Origin: Vanilla planifolia | Taxonomy: Eukaryota > Streptophyta > Magnoliopsida > Asparagales > Orchidaceae | Assembly (NCBI GenBank): GCA_023846275.1 | Contig: CM043870.1 | Span: forward strand, 2,231,527-2,295,526 | DNA: 64,000 bases | Direction of reading: 5' to 3' | Shown here: piece after piece, positions 24,401 to 38,200 of the stretch | Position numbering within the stretch: the first letter of the stretch is position 1 | Layout: the number at the start of each line of letters is the position of its first letter | Position numbers and translations under genes: made by a program | Notes under the pieces: model-generated | Told to the model about the DNA's origin: nothing | The model's database searches: none | What the model saw: only the letters and a program-made list of their open reading frames with translations

Positions 24401-27400
24401 AGAAAGATCTAGTTAAAGAAATCTAGGATGTTGAGTTTATAATATTTAGAGATTTAGATAATTGATTATAATTTTTTTAAATAGTATGCAAATTACATTT
24501 CTTTTATTATGGAGTGGTAAAATTATAATTTAGCAAAAATTATCCTATTGCCTTGTTTAATTCTAGTATGAAAGGAGGTTATGATTGGTTGGGGTATTAA
24601 AGAGAGTGAAAATAAGAGAAAAAAAAGTAAGAAAGAGAAAGAGATGAAGGACAAGCCCATGATTAAAGAAATAAACTTAGAAATAAGAGTAAGAAAGGGA
24701 AAAAAAGAATAAAAAAATCTTAAAAATTCATTACTACATCTTACATAGGAATTAAAATCAAGAGCAGAATAAGAAGAGTTGTAGAGAACTGGTTTTCATA
24801 GAAGGAACCAGGGCAAACCAAATTGATATTTTTTAATCAATAAACCTAATTTCTTAATAATTAATTTTATTTTATTAAAAAATATATAATATAATCATAT
24901 TAACTAAATCACATGACTTCCAATATATTATAAAGTTTTGAGATGTTACACATGTTATTTTGAATCTAGTCCACAAGCTTTCCATTAATAAACCTAGCTT
25001 CATTGATTTTTTATGCTCGAATATTGAGCTTCAATGAGTATATATTATAACAAAGAGGTCCCTTCCTTTTACTTTTAGATATAATAGAGATTTTTATTGA
25101 TGAGGCTATAATTTTGTTGATAGGTTTCTTAAATAAATGCATAGTTGTGCAAAAGGATTTGTACTTTGATGATAACATGCTACTATTTGGGATTTGATAA
25201 CTTCATTGAGGCATTTTTAATTTTGTTTAGGTTGAGATCAACATTACATAAGCATCACATTTCTTAAGTTAAGAGTTTCCCCAAGCACGATGACATTTCT
25301 AATGACATTGCATGCTGTAATTGGAATTCTAAGCATTCAATTTTATTCTAACCCCCACACATCAATTGGAGTTGTCAAATTTTATGTGAGCTATCCTTGA
25401 ACTATTGGTAAGTTTATCGTTGTCTTTCATGATAGAGACCATTCCCTTTAACATGGGTAGCTCTGTTCATACATTTTTACTCTCTTGTTATTATTGATAA
25501 TTTTATATGTTGAAATTATATTTTACTTACTTTTATTTAAATGAGATTTTCATTAAATTAAAGTTTTAAATCCAAGCTGGTAGACTCTGAGTTATTGTTC
25601 ATGAGAGTGATTATTGAAGACTAAAAGGAGAGTTCTCTATCAATTTCAAATTTTCACTAAACTTACTTTGTGATTTTTTACCACTACTACATATCCTCTC
25701 ATGCTCCTTCCTCTTTCATTAACTAGTTTGTCCTCCTACTTAGTTTCTATAATGTTTAATCTCTCTTGAGCTCCTCCTTGGGTTACTTCTTATTTGCTCA
25801 GCTAGCATTTTGGGCTCAACTATCATGACTGCACTATAGGTCTCTTAATTAAGACTAATCTTTTATTTTCATTCATAACTATCATTGCACTTATGCCTTA
25901 CTTGTCTTTGATTCTAGTACCTCTTGTCTTTCCTCACCTTATTAAGTACTCCCTTAACTACTAGCTAAAGATCTATCGTCCTCTTGCCACTAATGATGCT
26001 ATGAAGCTCACTCTGACTCACAATCCGTTAACCACCCTTGTATTAATAGCTACATCATCCAAGAGCTAGGTAGTTGTTGATAATGACATCTCTTCCTCCT
26101 CAAATCAATGGTCCTATAGTTCTCCTGCGGTATTATGTTGGTAATGCTCTTTACAAATGTTTTTTGACAATTATCCTATAGTTAGGCATAAGAAGACTTG
26201 ATTACTCTTATTAATCCCATTTCACCCGTATGAATCTTTTGTGTCATGTTAAAGTATGTGATTTATATTATTCATGGCTTAGCATCTAATTCACACATTA
26301 TCAAGTTTTTCAACTAATTAATCTTAAAATTTCTTAACTTATCAATGACCTTACTATTCAATTTCCATAGGATTAATCGATTGAATAACTTTCGTAGTCT
26401 TGTAATTTTCTTATGTATTAGATTGGTGTCTTTCATGAGATGAATTATTAATTTAGAAAAATAATATTTACATGAAGAAAATGTAAAAAAGATTCTAACA
26501 AAGTGTTATAGAAAACTAGTACATTAATTTTAAGTCTTGACATTCATACTATATTAAATTTATTCACATATATTTTCTATTACATTTTGGGATAAAAATA
26601 ATTAACTTATGCATGCATTATATTAATCTTTGTATTTAATATTATAAAAACTTTGAAATAATTAGATTTAGCCAATTAGATTAAGAATCTAAAATCTTAA
26701 TCTAATAAAATCTAATCTAATAATCTAATAATATAATTATAATAATAGTGTTATGACTAGGTTTTGGAAATTTATCTACTAAATTATACTATTTTTTAAA
26801 ATTAAATTTATAATTGAATCATTTTCAAACAATCTAGATCATATACTCCATGATGAGTGCTGTTATTTGTTAATTTATTTATTAAAAAAAACTAACATAA
26901 TACTAGCGTCAAAATAAGTGTTATTGACATGCTAGTATACTATTTATCACGAACTTAATACTATAAGTATAATGTTTTTGTCGAAATAAAATTGATAAAT
27001 TCATTATGCAATATTATGAAAAATTCTTTACTTTAACCCTCTCTTGTTTGTAAAAAGTACTAAGATAAGTTTCTCGAAAAAAAAAGAAAATACTAAAGTA
27101 TAAATTCAACATAAGTTGGAGTTTAATCATTTGTGAAAAAAACATTGATCAAACACAAAATATTATCACAAATTCCACTAATAACCCAAATAAAATTTAT
27201 TTGAAAACTATATAATTAAAGAATATATAATATTTTACAAGCACTTTAGCTTTTCAAAGAAGATATATTATATTTAAGACAATTTTTAATCTTATATTAT
27301 AATTAGATGCATAAAATGTTATTTTATTTTTTGTTCTATAATGTATATACATCATAGAGCTAAAAATTATTAATCAAATACATAACAAATATTACTTATG

Positions 27401-28740
27401 CAAAAAACATACTACAACTTGAAATAATAATTGCAATTTGAACTTAATGAAACCATAAAAATATGTAATCCCATAAAAGAGTGAGATTGTTGAAGATGAA
27501 AATCAAACCCATACACATGCTTTTTTTTTTGAGGAAGGAAAAAAGAAATAAAAAAAAAACTAGCTAAAAAAGTTACATTGAGAAAAAGATGGAGAGTATA
27601 TTTATCTTTTGAAAATTTATGATTAAATACAAGTGACGATGAATTTAATTTTATATTATAAATTAATAAAAATGTTAGAATCTTAATATATAATTAATAT
27701 AATTTGTAATTATAAACTTAAATTATGAAATTATTAGGTGCCTACCTGACAACATTTTAGACCAAAATTAATGAATAACTACTTGATAAATCATATCATA
27801 CTTGGTATATCATGATATGAGCATCAAAGCTGATAGAGGTGGTTACTATAAGCTTTTTTTCTTACTATTGGATATTTACTTAGAGTGTATATTAGGCTCG
27901 ACTCTAGCCCCAAAAGGTGCACATTTTTTCAGAAAATTATATTAAAGTGAATGTGAGACAAAACAGCAGAATCAATATAGGTGATGGAGTAATTGTAAAA
28001 CTAATTTTTTCAATAATATAGTTCAAAATTTTCAAACATATTTTTTCTTATCTATTTTTTTATTTAATTCCATATTATGTTATTTATGATTTTAATTTTT
28101 TTTGTGTTAGTTTATCCATTTTAGTTTACTATTTAGGACTTTTCAACTTCTTTATAATAATATGTTTTTCAAGTAATATGTTTTAAATGATTATCTATTC
28201 TATATTTAGGATTAACAAATCAACTTTTATTATTTTTTATTTATAGTCAAATAAACATTATTAGATATAATTATTATTAATTAAATAAAATAAATTTCAT
28301 AATCATATCGAATGCACATATTGCACTTAAAATTTTTGCCCACCTCAAGAATAAATGATGATTAGATTTAGCTTAATTAGTTATAATCATTTTTATATTG
28401 TTATCTTTAATAGATAACACGTTCATAGATTATACAAAATTTAGTATATGATATCAGTATATTTCATTTTATAAGTTAATGATTTGACATAATTAGTAAT
28501 AAAAAGTTAAATAAATTTTTGTAACTAATTAGTATATTTATTTGTGAGTAATTTTAAAAATATTCTTCATAAAAATACAATTTTAAATATGTGAAGATGA
28601 GTAACGCATAATAATGAATAAATTAATAATTAATCTTGAGTAATAATAATCATTAATTAAAATCTAGTATTATAGTGAAATAATTTCAAATAAGTTTTTT
28701 TTATATCATATTTTCACTTTTGAGTTAAACAAATTAATAA
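24401..28740. other. Very AT-rich DNA without recognisable features
   Basis: Long A/T runs and no open frame of note on either strand. A pyrimidine-rich, less AT-rich piece at about 25680-26130 stands out and may be old transposon sequence, but it carries no motif I can name. Confidence 0.5.
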
Positions 28741-28779
28741 TAAAAAAAAAAAAAAAACACTTTGACAAGGACTCTGCTT

Positions 28780-28788
28780 TATAAATAG
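28780..28788 (+). promoter_or_regulatory. TATA box of a plus-strand promoter
   Basis: TATAAATAG is a consensus plant TATA box, set between extreme AT-rich DNA upstream and a C/T-rich, GC-richer leader that starts about 25-35 bp downstream (CTTCTCTTCCGTTCCG near 28799). That layout is typical of a real plant RNA polymerase II core promoter. Confidence 0.75.
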
Positions 28789-28811
28789 CGCAGACCGTCT
28801 TCTCTTCCGTT

Positions 28812-29050
28812 CCGTTCCTTGGTCGATTTCTTCCTCTTGTATTCTCCGAACTGAAATCCCTCGTTATTCGATCCAATTCCCATTCAAGGCACGCTAAATT
28901 ATCCGTGGTACTTCTCTCTGCTCACTTGAGGGCCCCCTGTCTTACCTATCTTCCGACCTCTTTCGGTGCTTCCAGGTGCTTGAGCTGGATATATTGGATC
29001 TTTCGGGCTTGACTGCCCGTGCCGTGTAATTGCAGCTTTGAACTCTGTGT
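28812..29050 (+). other. Probable 5' leader exon of a plus-strand transcript
   Basis: The 240 bases after the TATA box are GC-richer and pyrimidine-rich like plant 5' leaders, and the first ATG comes only near 29057. Candidate donor sites lie at CCGTG|GTAC (about 28903) and TTCCAG|GTGC (about 28975). No open coding exon follows within several kilobases. The leader may splice into the PHD-finger gene whose first recognisable exon is at 41.05 kb, or it may belong to a non-coding or lost gene. RNA evidence would decide. Confidence 0.5.
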
Positions 29051-32000
29051 TTTATGATATACATTTTTGTTGCTAATGATGCATGCGCTTGGTTCATTAT
29101 TGCGGATAATGAATAATTAGGTGTTGAATTGTTGTTTTATGCTAATTACTTTCATCCTTCGTTCTGGTTGTGTATGGGTGATGGTGTGTTTGTGTTAGAG
29201 ATGCTGATTGACTGGAGGGGTTACTCTAAAGCCTTGTTTGGTAATTTTGTACCGTAGTGTTGTGCTTTTTAGAACAAGCCAATCGTGACGTTTCTAAAGA
29301 AATAATAAAATGATTAATAATTCCTTTAACCACTGTAATATGTGGAGATGGCATGTGTAATACTGCCATTCATTTTTTGTGCAAAAACTAAGGCCATGGC
29401 ATGCTGTGTTTCCAGGATGTAAGATTGAACTAAAACTACACGAAACAAGCCATGGGATTTGAAATGCATTTTTTATGCCCATTTACCTTGGGTCAAACTA
29501 TTAAGTTCGATTTATGTTGAAAATATAGAGTTGCACATATTGTGGTATAGAATATGTGTTTAAATGGAAAGATCAAACTGAATCATCAATATTCTTAAGT
29601 TTTAGTCCAGTTTTTGGTAGATAATTGTTATTTCTCTGTTTTTCATTGCAATATCAAAGTGACTAAAATATCAAATTGTAAGGTTCATTTTTTTTTGAGT
29701 CCTTTTTTTTGTTTGATTTGTTCATTTTCAAAATTTTTTCTTCAATTCTTATTAAATTTTGGTTTTAGAATTTTGGATTTATTCATTAAAAGCTTGAATT
29801 TTTTTATTTTGCTTGTCTTTTTAGAAAATTTTGATTATTTTGCTCATTACATCTTTATCAAAATGCAATTTAGGTTTTAGCTTTATTTAAAAAAGATCAA
29901 TAGGTTTGATTGATCTATTAATTAGACCAATCAAATGGACACTCCTTTTGTTGTTGATTTTTGTTGCAATAGTGGATATTGTTTTTAATCTATATCCCTG
30001 TCTAGAACCTTTTGAGTGATATACCTTGAGCGTTGAGGCATAAGTGAAGGTAGCTAAAATATAAAGCAATCAAGAAGGAGGTTTTATTCCATTAAAGATT
30101 GCCTCACTAGGTTAAATTTCTATGTCCCTTCATAGACTATTTCCTTATTTGCCAATGTTTCACCTTGTGGAAGGGCAAACATATGCCTATGGTAGTGAAA
30201 GAGAATTATGTAGAGTTCAAATTGGAAAAAAAACATAAAGAAGATCTATATTAATAGAAAGAATTGGGTTTGCAACATGATTTGGTATGGTTCTGTTTCA
30301 GTTTTATACTTGAATCAGATTGGTTTGTGCCATGTATATTGGAATTGAAAAGGAATTGACTAGTCTTATACCAAGTATGGTTTAGTGTGCTTTTAGTTCT
30401 ATTATAGCTTTAAAGCAAGAAATGACCAAGGCAATGTTGGTAATAGTTAGTTGCATTCGATACCATGGGGGATTAAGTGGTTTAAGATCAAGTGAGAAAT
30501 TGAATGGAATGTGTAGTAAATGGAGTTAAAAAAGTTGTTGAAGTTCATCAATTGACAACAATAAGGAGTTAGTGTCAAATGTTAAGTGGTTGGCTAGAGA
30601 TCAATCAAGAATTTGACGAAAACAAGAGACTTCATGGCTAAGTTCAGTGAAGAAGTTGAGGATAGAGAGGAAGCATAGGGATGAAAATAAATCCAAAAAA
30701 GGTACCTAATGGCTAGAGAAAATTAAGTTTGTTTGTAGTTTGAAGAGAACCAAATGGGTTATTTTTTCTCTTTTACTCTTTACTTACACTTGTCATTAGG
30801 GTTTATTTTGCTTTGGCTATCAGTCTTGCCTAGTGTTAATGTTACATGATCAAAGCTTAGAAAAAAAGGTTTGTGAGCTTATGGTTAGTTTAATTTGATG
30901 TTTTACCTAGCATCTAGAATTGAGAATCGATTTGATGAGGTCTGTTATTTTATTTTTTGAATTGGATCCAACTTTTGCTTAACTAGAATTGATCCAAATT
31001 TGTTGATTTGGTTTGTTTTTGTATTCTTTAGGTAATTTTGCACATCAGTTGAAAAATGATATTCATTAAGATATTTAAGGCCACTTAGAAGACCATAAAT
31101 GACCCTTTTCTATCTTTAAGTGCACCCTTTTATGGTTCAAAGGACATAAGAGACTAAAGTAGCCAAACAAGCAAATCATCCATCATACTTGGATTGGGAT
31201 AATAAGTAGGGAAGCTTTTAATGAATGCCCACCAATCCTTCTCCAAAAGAAAACTATGATCTTATCCTAAAAGAATTGAAAGAATCAAACCTTAAAGATT
31301 CTTGTTTTTTATCTTCAAAACTATGCAATACCAATCATAAATCTGATTAGTTGTTTAATTAAATAATCAAGTTGTTTGACTGATTTTTTTTTTGTCACAA
31401 ACGATTGCATTGATTAGATGTTTGGATTAGGTTCTGCAATGTTTGCATGCTTATTAAACAATCAAATTAGTTTTGATTGGTTCAATCAAAAGATCAAACG
31501 GTTCATCCATTACAGTTATTTGAATATGATGATCAATTTTTAAATAAAATGTTGATTTTCATCTTCTAATTATGATCAAATAGTTTCATCTCTAACATAC
31601 TTGAATCCAATGTCAAAATGTTCCTTTCTTGTCTTCACAAATTTGTTGGGGAATTTCAAATTCTATTGACTTGGATTTATTCCTTGATTGTGCCCCCCTC
31701 TTTAAAGAAGTAGCTTGCTTCTATGAGTTTTCATTTTTGCAGCCAAGGAAGCCAAAGATTTCATATCTTTTTTGCTAAATCGTTTGGTATCTACCTCCAT
31801 CTTGTGCTATTGTTCTTTGTCTCCCCACTCAGCTTACAATAATTGCAACCTTAAGTGGATCTTCTAACGTCATTGCATTCTATACATTAGCAATTCTTTC
31901 TTAACATTCAAGTATGCAAAGTCTTATCTAATAGTCTTTTGTATTTATTTTGAGGTCTTACTTGTAATTTTTTTCATTAGGGAAAATACTAACAACTTAT

Positions 32001-33050
32001 ATATTTTAATAAAGGCATTAAATGGTGTACATTAATATGCATGTACCATTTAAATTGACTCCCTCTAAGCTTATACTTCACTTGTGCTATGCTAATCTTT
32101 TTTCAAAATGTGCTTATTTCTAACCATATCACTTCTAACATGGCCATCATCCATGGCAGAATCCTCATTTCTGCACACTCTATTGTGTGTTTTAACTTCA
32201 AAGACCAATATTTCATACCATATAATGTTTTTAATTTCATCAGTCTTATAAAACTTATCTTTAATCTTAAAAGAATTATTTCGATCATACAGCTTAGTCG
32301 ATGCATCCACTATTTCAACCATTTGTCTTGAATTTTATTATTAATGTTTTATGCCCATTGGTTTATCATTTTATGAGATATAACCTAGATGGTGAAGATG
32401 GCCAATTGCAACCTTTATGTCTTTTGTACTCTTATCCTAACTAAGTTTGTATTTTATTTATTCAGTCTTAGATCTATTATGATAAATCTTGTTATACTCC
32501 AAATACATATTTTGATATGTTTAATTCTTTGTTCCCTATCAATAAATAAATTGCCATCTACAAAAAGCTTTCACCTTGATTGTTTATCTCAAATTTTTCC
32601 AAGAAGATCCTTGATTAATGCAAATAGATGGAGGACTTAAAAGTGAAACTTTGATAATTTGGCTTTAATTAAAAAATCTTTAACCAATTTCTCCTTGTTT
32701 TCTTGCGCATTCACCATTATTTTATTATAAATGCCTTTAATAACTTTAATATAGTTGAAAATTTGAGAAGGGAAGAGTTTGTTCTACTTCATTCAAAATG
32801 AAAGACTGTATGGCAGAGGATGCTTTAATGAAGATATTGAATTAATTGGGATGCCCAATAATAGATTACTTAATATAGTAGCTAAACAAAAAAGGGAGAA
32901 AACTAGAACTTTGATAATTCAACGAAACATAACTCATATCTTGGATAGGATTAAGGTAAAATAAGTAACCAATAAATTTTTTCTTGGCTCAACTTCTTCT
33001 TTTAAAGTTGTAGTCATTTAATGTTGATGTCTTCCACACTTTCCTTCAAG
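29051..33050. other. Unassigned region downstream of the orphan promoter
   Basis: AT-rich DNA with short broken frames. The part at 30.4-30.7 kb is less AT-rich, and the part just below 33.05 kb probably contains the 3' non-coding end of the copia remnant at 33.05-33.8 kb. No gene recognised on either strand. Confidence 0.4.
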
Positions 33051-33800
33051 TTGAGTTGATTATGTTGTTTAGACCGAGCTTGCAGTTTAAGTCTTTGATA
33101 GTTCTTGGCTCGTCTTTGGTAAGCATGCTTGCAATTTGAAGGGTTGTAGGACTATAGATGTATTGAAATACTCTCCCTTTTTTTATCTTTTCTTTGACTG
33201 AATACTTGTCAATTTCAATGTGCTTTGTTTATTTATAATGAACTGAATTTTTAACGATGCTAATAGTAGATTAATTGTTGAAGCACTTTCATTTATTTCT
33301 CAAAATGAATCTTCATCTGTTGCAAAAGTCTTCTTAGCCGCGATCTTTATAAAACTTGTAAGCCATGGCCTTAAACTTAGCCTTTTTTTGCTTCTTTGAG
33401 AAATGATAAATTGTTTCTTATTGCACCAAGTTATAACACACTTGTGCATATTTTTTATGGTTTTATTGAATATTAATCCCTTGACAGTTGTTAATTTTAA
33501 TTACCTTAGGATTTGATGCATTGCTCTTCCTTAGTTGCATCTTGAATTGGCTTATTGCACTTTCAAAAAATCATACATCTAGTTTATTGTGTGATTGGTC
33601 TTCTTACAAGGGTTTGATAACTCCCTTTTTCAATAGGTGCAACCACCTTAGTAGTGCTAAAATTTGTAGTGGAATCCATTGGTGTGTCAATTGGCTTGCA
33701 TTCCATCATTCAATTTCCTGTAAAGGTTTAAGATGCATTTTCTTTAGGAAATAGAGATATTAGCCTTTTCATTGTGCATACTTCTTTCTTAAATTCCTTA
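33050..33800 (-). mobile_element. Ty1-copia remnant, RT end to RNase H
   Basis: Read on the minus strand across a few frameshifts, this gives a collinear copia polyprotein end. At about 33720-33590 come MECKPIDTPMDS and, later, IEKGSYQTLVRRPI, the usual stretch after the reverse transcriptase. At about 33370-33200 come AMAYKFY and STISIVKNSVHY, the RNase H region. At about 33230-33060 come TKHIEIDKYSVKEKI and then LTKDEPRTIKDLNCKLGL, the C-terminal end. Stops and frame changes show that it is dead. The 5' part, integrase and LTRs were not located. Confidence 0.8.
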
Positions 33801-34960
33801 CATTTCCCAGTTGTTTGATCTAAAACTCCTTTGCAAGAATTTCTTTGAGACATCATTTCAAATTGATCATCACAAATGAATTAGGAGAGAGATTTTTCCT
33901 TTTGACATGCATTTTACTAGAGAATTTGATCTATTTGGTAGTGTTCACATAATTTTGGGGACTGCCTTAGTTAACCTTTCAAACTTGGCTTCATGTGCTT
34001 GTTTTGGGACCATACATTCGTCTCTTTAGTTTGCACACTCCATTTTTATAATATCAATCTTGAATCTTAATGGAATTTTCATGTAATTTTTCGTATTTAG
34101 TTAGTGAAGGGACTAATCTAGATTAGTTGCAACCATTCTAGACCAATAAAATTCATAACAACACAACTAATATGGTAGTGACTTAAAAAAAAAGAGAAGC
34201 TAACTTGATAATAATTGGTGAATAAAAAACTTTTGATTCGTAGAAGATTTAGGAATAAGGTAAAATAAGAAGCAACTGAATAGTTTCCTAATTTAATTTT
34301 CGCAAAGGGGTTGTTTAATGTTGAAATCTTTCACAATATATGCAAGCGTAACCTTTTTCTTTTTAAAGATACGTAATATTTCTTTTATTATTATCATATA
34401 TATTCTCAGTATGAACTAAAATAAAGTTTTTAATCATAAATTTTTCAATTAAATATCTTAGTAAGTGTATGGTTGGCTTTTCTAGTATAAAATTAAATTG
34501 ATTTTGGCATATATCTATGCTAGATCATAATTTGCACCTAATCACTCTCTAATTGTTTCAATATATGGCTCATCAAATTCTTATAATTGTTACAATTCTC
34601 ATTATCTTTATATTCATATAAATAAATACAAAATGTTTTTCATAGTCATTATAATTTTTTTGATGCAAAAAAAAAATATCGAACAATTTAGTAAGCCAAA
34701 CGATATACCATTCTTGCTTAATGTTTTTCTACATTTATATAAGTGATGTATGAGCCTTTTGCTTATCACATTTCATTGCCTTCAATGTTTAATTTTATTT
34801 TTTTGAATATGTTGATAAAAAGAAAACTTTATTTATTTATTTATTTAATAATTAAGCTTTTTAAAATCAATTATCTTTTCAACATTTTCATTGAAGAACT
34901 TATGAAAAATAATCCATCCATTTTATATATATTCTTATAATTGACTATTACTTTATATCG
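33801..34960. other. AT-rich DNA beyond the copia remnant
   Basis: It may contain more degraded reverse transcriptase sequence on the minus strand up to about 34.1 kb, but no motif is clear. The rest is AT-rich without recognisable features. Confidence 0.35.
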
Positions 34961-34969
34961 TAATTTATT

Positions 34970-35290
34970 AGGAGGTCAACTTAATGCCATTGAACCTCCT
35001 AAGAAAATTGCTTGAGACCTATAATCTGTTGAGACATTGCATGTCTCAATCCTCTTGAGGAGGCATTAAAGACCCTTATTGTCTTAAGGCTAAGGAATAA
35101 TATCTCAAGGGTATACTATTGAGAAGTATACTCTAGAGAGCATTGACCTTGAGACCCCTTGAGGCCATATATCCTTGAGATGTGCACTTTAAAGGCCATG
35201 GTAATTTCAAGGTTTAGAGAGTATAGTAGTTCTTAAAGCATATCCTCCTCAAGCGTATGGTAGCTCTCGAGGCCTTTGTTGAATGTGTTA
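34970..35290. repeat. Patch dense in CTTGAG/CTCAAG words
   Basis: Within about 320 bp the words CTTGAG, CTTGAGG, TCTCAAGG, CCTCAAG and TCTCGAGG occur more than ten times, in both orientations. Copies lie near 35010, 35055, 35105, 35149, 35157, 35173, 35249 and 35266. It has no open frame. It resembles the internally repetitive LTR or terminal region of an unidentified transposon. Confidence 0.5.
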
Positions 35291-35299
35291 TGCAAATGA

Positions 35300-38200
35300 A
35301 TTTGGGATTGCCTAATTCACTGAAGGTTGAGCTTAGGACTTGTTTGAACCGCCATTGTCTTAAGTCTAAAATACTCCTAAGAACATTTATATAAACTCAT
35401 GGGCAGTGAATTAAGTACATTAGATGATAGAGTAAAATTGAACTCTTAACTTGTTTAGAGTAGAATTTGATTAGAAAATTCCATGGTAGAATTCTCTTAT
35501 CAGTTTCTCACATTTTTCTCTCTCCTCCTTATTGATGAATTACAAGAAGAATCTCATTTTATATTTTCTTTTGGTGACCAAGGAATTAAGACATCATTCA
35601 ACTTATCCATTTTATAGAAGCTTGAAGTTTGAAGCCATCTTGAATTTCCAATAATGACTTAGGAGGTAATTGAGATATGGTTGGTCAAACAATTGTTCTT
35701 AAAATGTTTTACATTTTTTATTTAGATATCTAGTTTTCTTCTCATTTGTTTTGGCATATTTATATGTTTTTTTTCTTCGTTATGATAAAAGTTTTATATA
35801 AATTTTCAAAATCCATTTTCTTATTATAATTGACTGTTTTTTTAGTCCATGGTATCAGTTTTTCTATTTTAATTCTCCATAACGTTACAATTTGATCATT
35901 TTTTATATAAAAACTTCTTATGTTAACATTATTTCTTTTTGTTTTTACTAAAAGTTTCTTTTCAAAATGGGACATATAGTTTAAATTCTCCAAGCACATC
36001 CCTAATTGTCTTGCAAGTGCCATTAGTAACATCATTCCTTATAAGATTAGCTCCTTATCTTTATCCGAATTATATGGTTCTAAAGTTTATATTCATAAAT
36101 AAACACTTTCATCCTTAGGGTTTTACCGCATAATCTTGGGGCATTGTTTTGACTTTTGTTTTTCTTACAACTTTTAAGGTGAGCATCTAAGACTATTAGT
36201 GAATGTGTAGTGGACAAAATTCTAGTGTAATCTTATGTTCTATAAAATCCAGATGATTTCAATCTTTCAAAAATCTGGATGATTATTTTCTGTTATAAGA
36301 AAATAATCAATCTATGTTCTAGAACATTTACAATCATAAACCTTCATATTTTCTCAAAGAAAATATTAGTGAGACTAAAATAAACTTCAGAATCATATCA
36401 CCATTAACCTCACCACCAAACCCATAGTAACCATGAAAGCCTTTAATTTTCTGTTTTTTTTTCCTTACATTCCCATTTATGTCTCTTTGAATGCCATTTC
36501 ACATGGAGAGAGCCATTGTATTATCTCAAAATGTTTCAAAATTTTTTTCATAAGAGCAGCATCTCTTCTTTTTTGATTGGCATTACATTAATTGGATTGG
36601 TATTTTATCACATTATAACAATCTTTAAAGCAATGATTATATTCAATTATTAATGGTTCTTTTAACATCTATTTCATTATCTTTTAAATTCTTATAATTT
36701 TTTTTAACTCCTTTTTTGTTGTGATTCTTATTAGAATGCTATAGCCTCATGGTCCTTGTCTTCTTTCAATTTGTTTGTTATCTTATAAACCAAAGTCGAG
36801 TTTTTGTTTCTTAAGTGGAATGCCCACTTAGTTGTTCCCCTCACTTTTCTGTCTTGGTTATCAGAGTGTCCATCTTCATTTTTTCTTTCTCCTGGACCTA
36901 GAGGATCCCTTCTTCCTTTTCTTTGGGACATGTTTTATGGTTGTGATAAGAATATTTTTCCCCCTTAATGTAAAATGATTTACTGATTAGTTTTCTAGAA
37001 TTCAGTTGCAAAGACCTTGCAATTTTGGCTGCTTATGATTCTAGGTACCCTTGCAAGCTCCAGTGGAAAGGCCAATTTGCTGTGACAATAGTAGATATTA
37101 TATATCTCCAATAGATAAATCTTGCAAAAATTCAATTGACATGGCACCATGTCACTTATTTACCACACCAATGAATTTGGTGATAGCAAAACCAATTCAA
37201 CATTGCTTTTTCATGTTGATCTCTCTATTGTGATGGATTTATCACAAAAACCATGGATGAGGGTTTGGTGTGGTTTCCAAACCTAGATTTTCACCAGGCA
37301 TTCTTAAACAATGTTGAAATATGAAAAAAGAAAAGTGATAAAAAAACGCATCTAATTAAATTGTGCTTTATTAATAAGAGATAAATAGATGGGTAGGATT
37401 ATGGTCAACCAATTGATCTTCTCTTATTGAAAGCGAAATCTTATTCTGATTATGATGGATAACTAAAATTACAGAGTGAAACAAATTTTACTTTCTATCA
37501 GACTTTTAATATCGAGAGATGCTGTCTGGAATGCATTGAAGATGTCTTGATCCTCAATCAAATAAAACCAAACATCTTTTCCTCTACCTCATACTTTTAG
37601 CTGTTAGGAATAGAGCTAGAGTTAATTCTATAGTCTTCCTGACTTTTGTCTGATGAAGAGTTAGAATATTGTTTTGAGGTGCCTTATGGTGATAAACAAT
37701 TCTTAGTCTACTTTTGACAAAATAGTGTCACAGTATTTTAGAATGTTTATCTTTCAGTAGCTGAATAAATAGAGAGAACCTCTTGGATCAAAGAGACCAT
37801 GAGAATCTGTTGTAATCTTAGAGATCTTACGTACTGGGGTTGAGCAAAGAGATAATGTGAATCAAGAAACTTGATTGGAAGGATATGAAAGGTCAAAAAA
37901 ATGACCCAATATCTTTCATAAAAAATTTGATCATGCAACTTAGGAAAAACACCAAATAGATGAGACCGTTGGAAAAAAAAGACTTGTGGGGGAAAGAAGA
38001 GAAGAAGGTGGAGATAGAGTCAGCTTGGTGAAGTGAAGAGCCAAGCAAAGTTTTCTTTTGAAAGATTTAAGTTTCTTCGTTGGGAAGGTAGGTAGTGCTG
38101 TTCTAAATTCAGGTCTTCCAAAGATTTTTAGAAACTCTTCATTTTACCGGCAAGAAATTGTAGCATTTGCCTCCATACTTCAAACTTTATAGCATTTGGT

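Noticed and set aside
32089..32331. Overlapping open frames on both strands
   Set aside because: AT-rich random frames with no motif. Three different frames open in the same place indicate absence of stops by chance.
36731..36931. Minus-strand 66-codon charged frame (possible gag piece)
   Set aside because: The Lys/Arg/Asp-rich stretch looks gag-like, but no zinc knuckle or neighbouring copia motif was found to support it.
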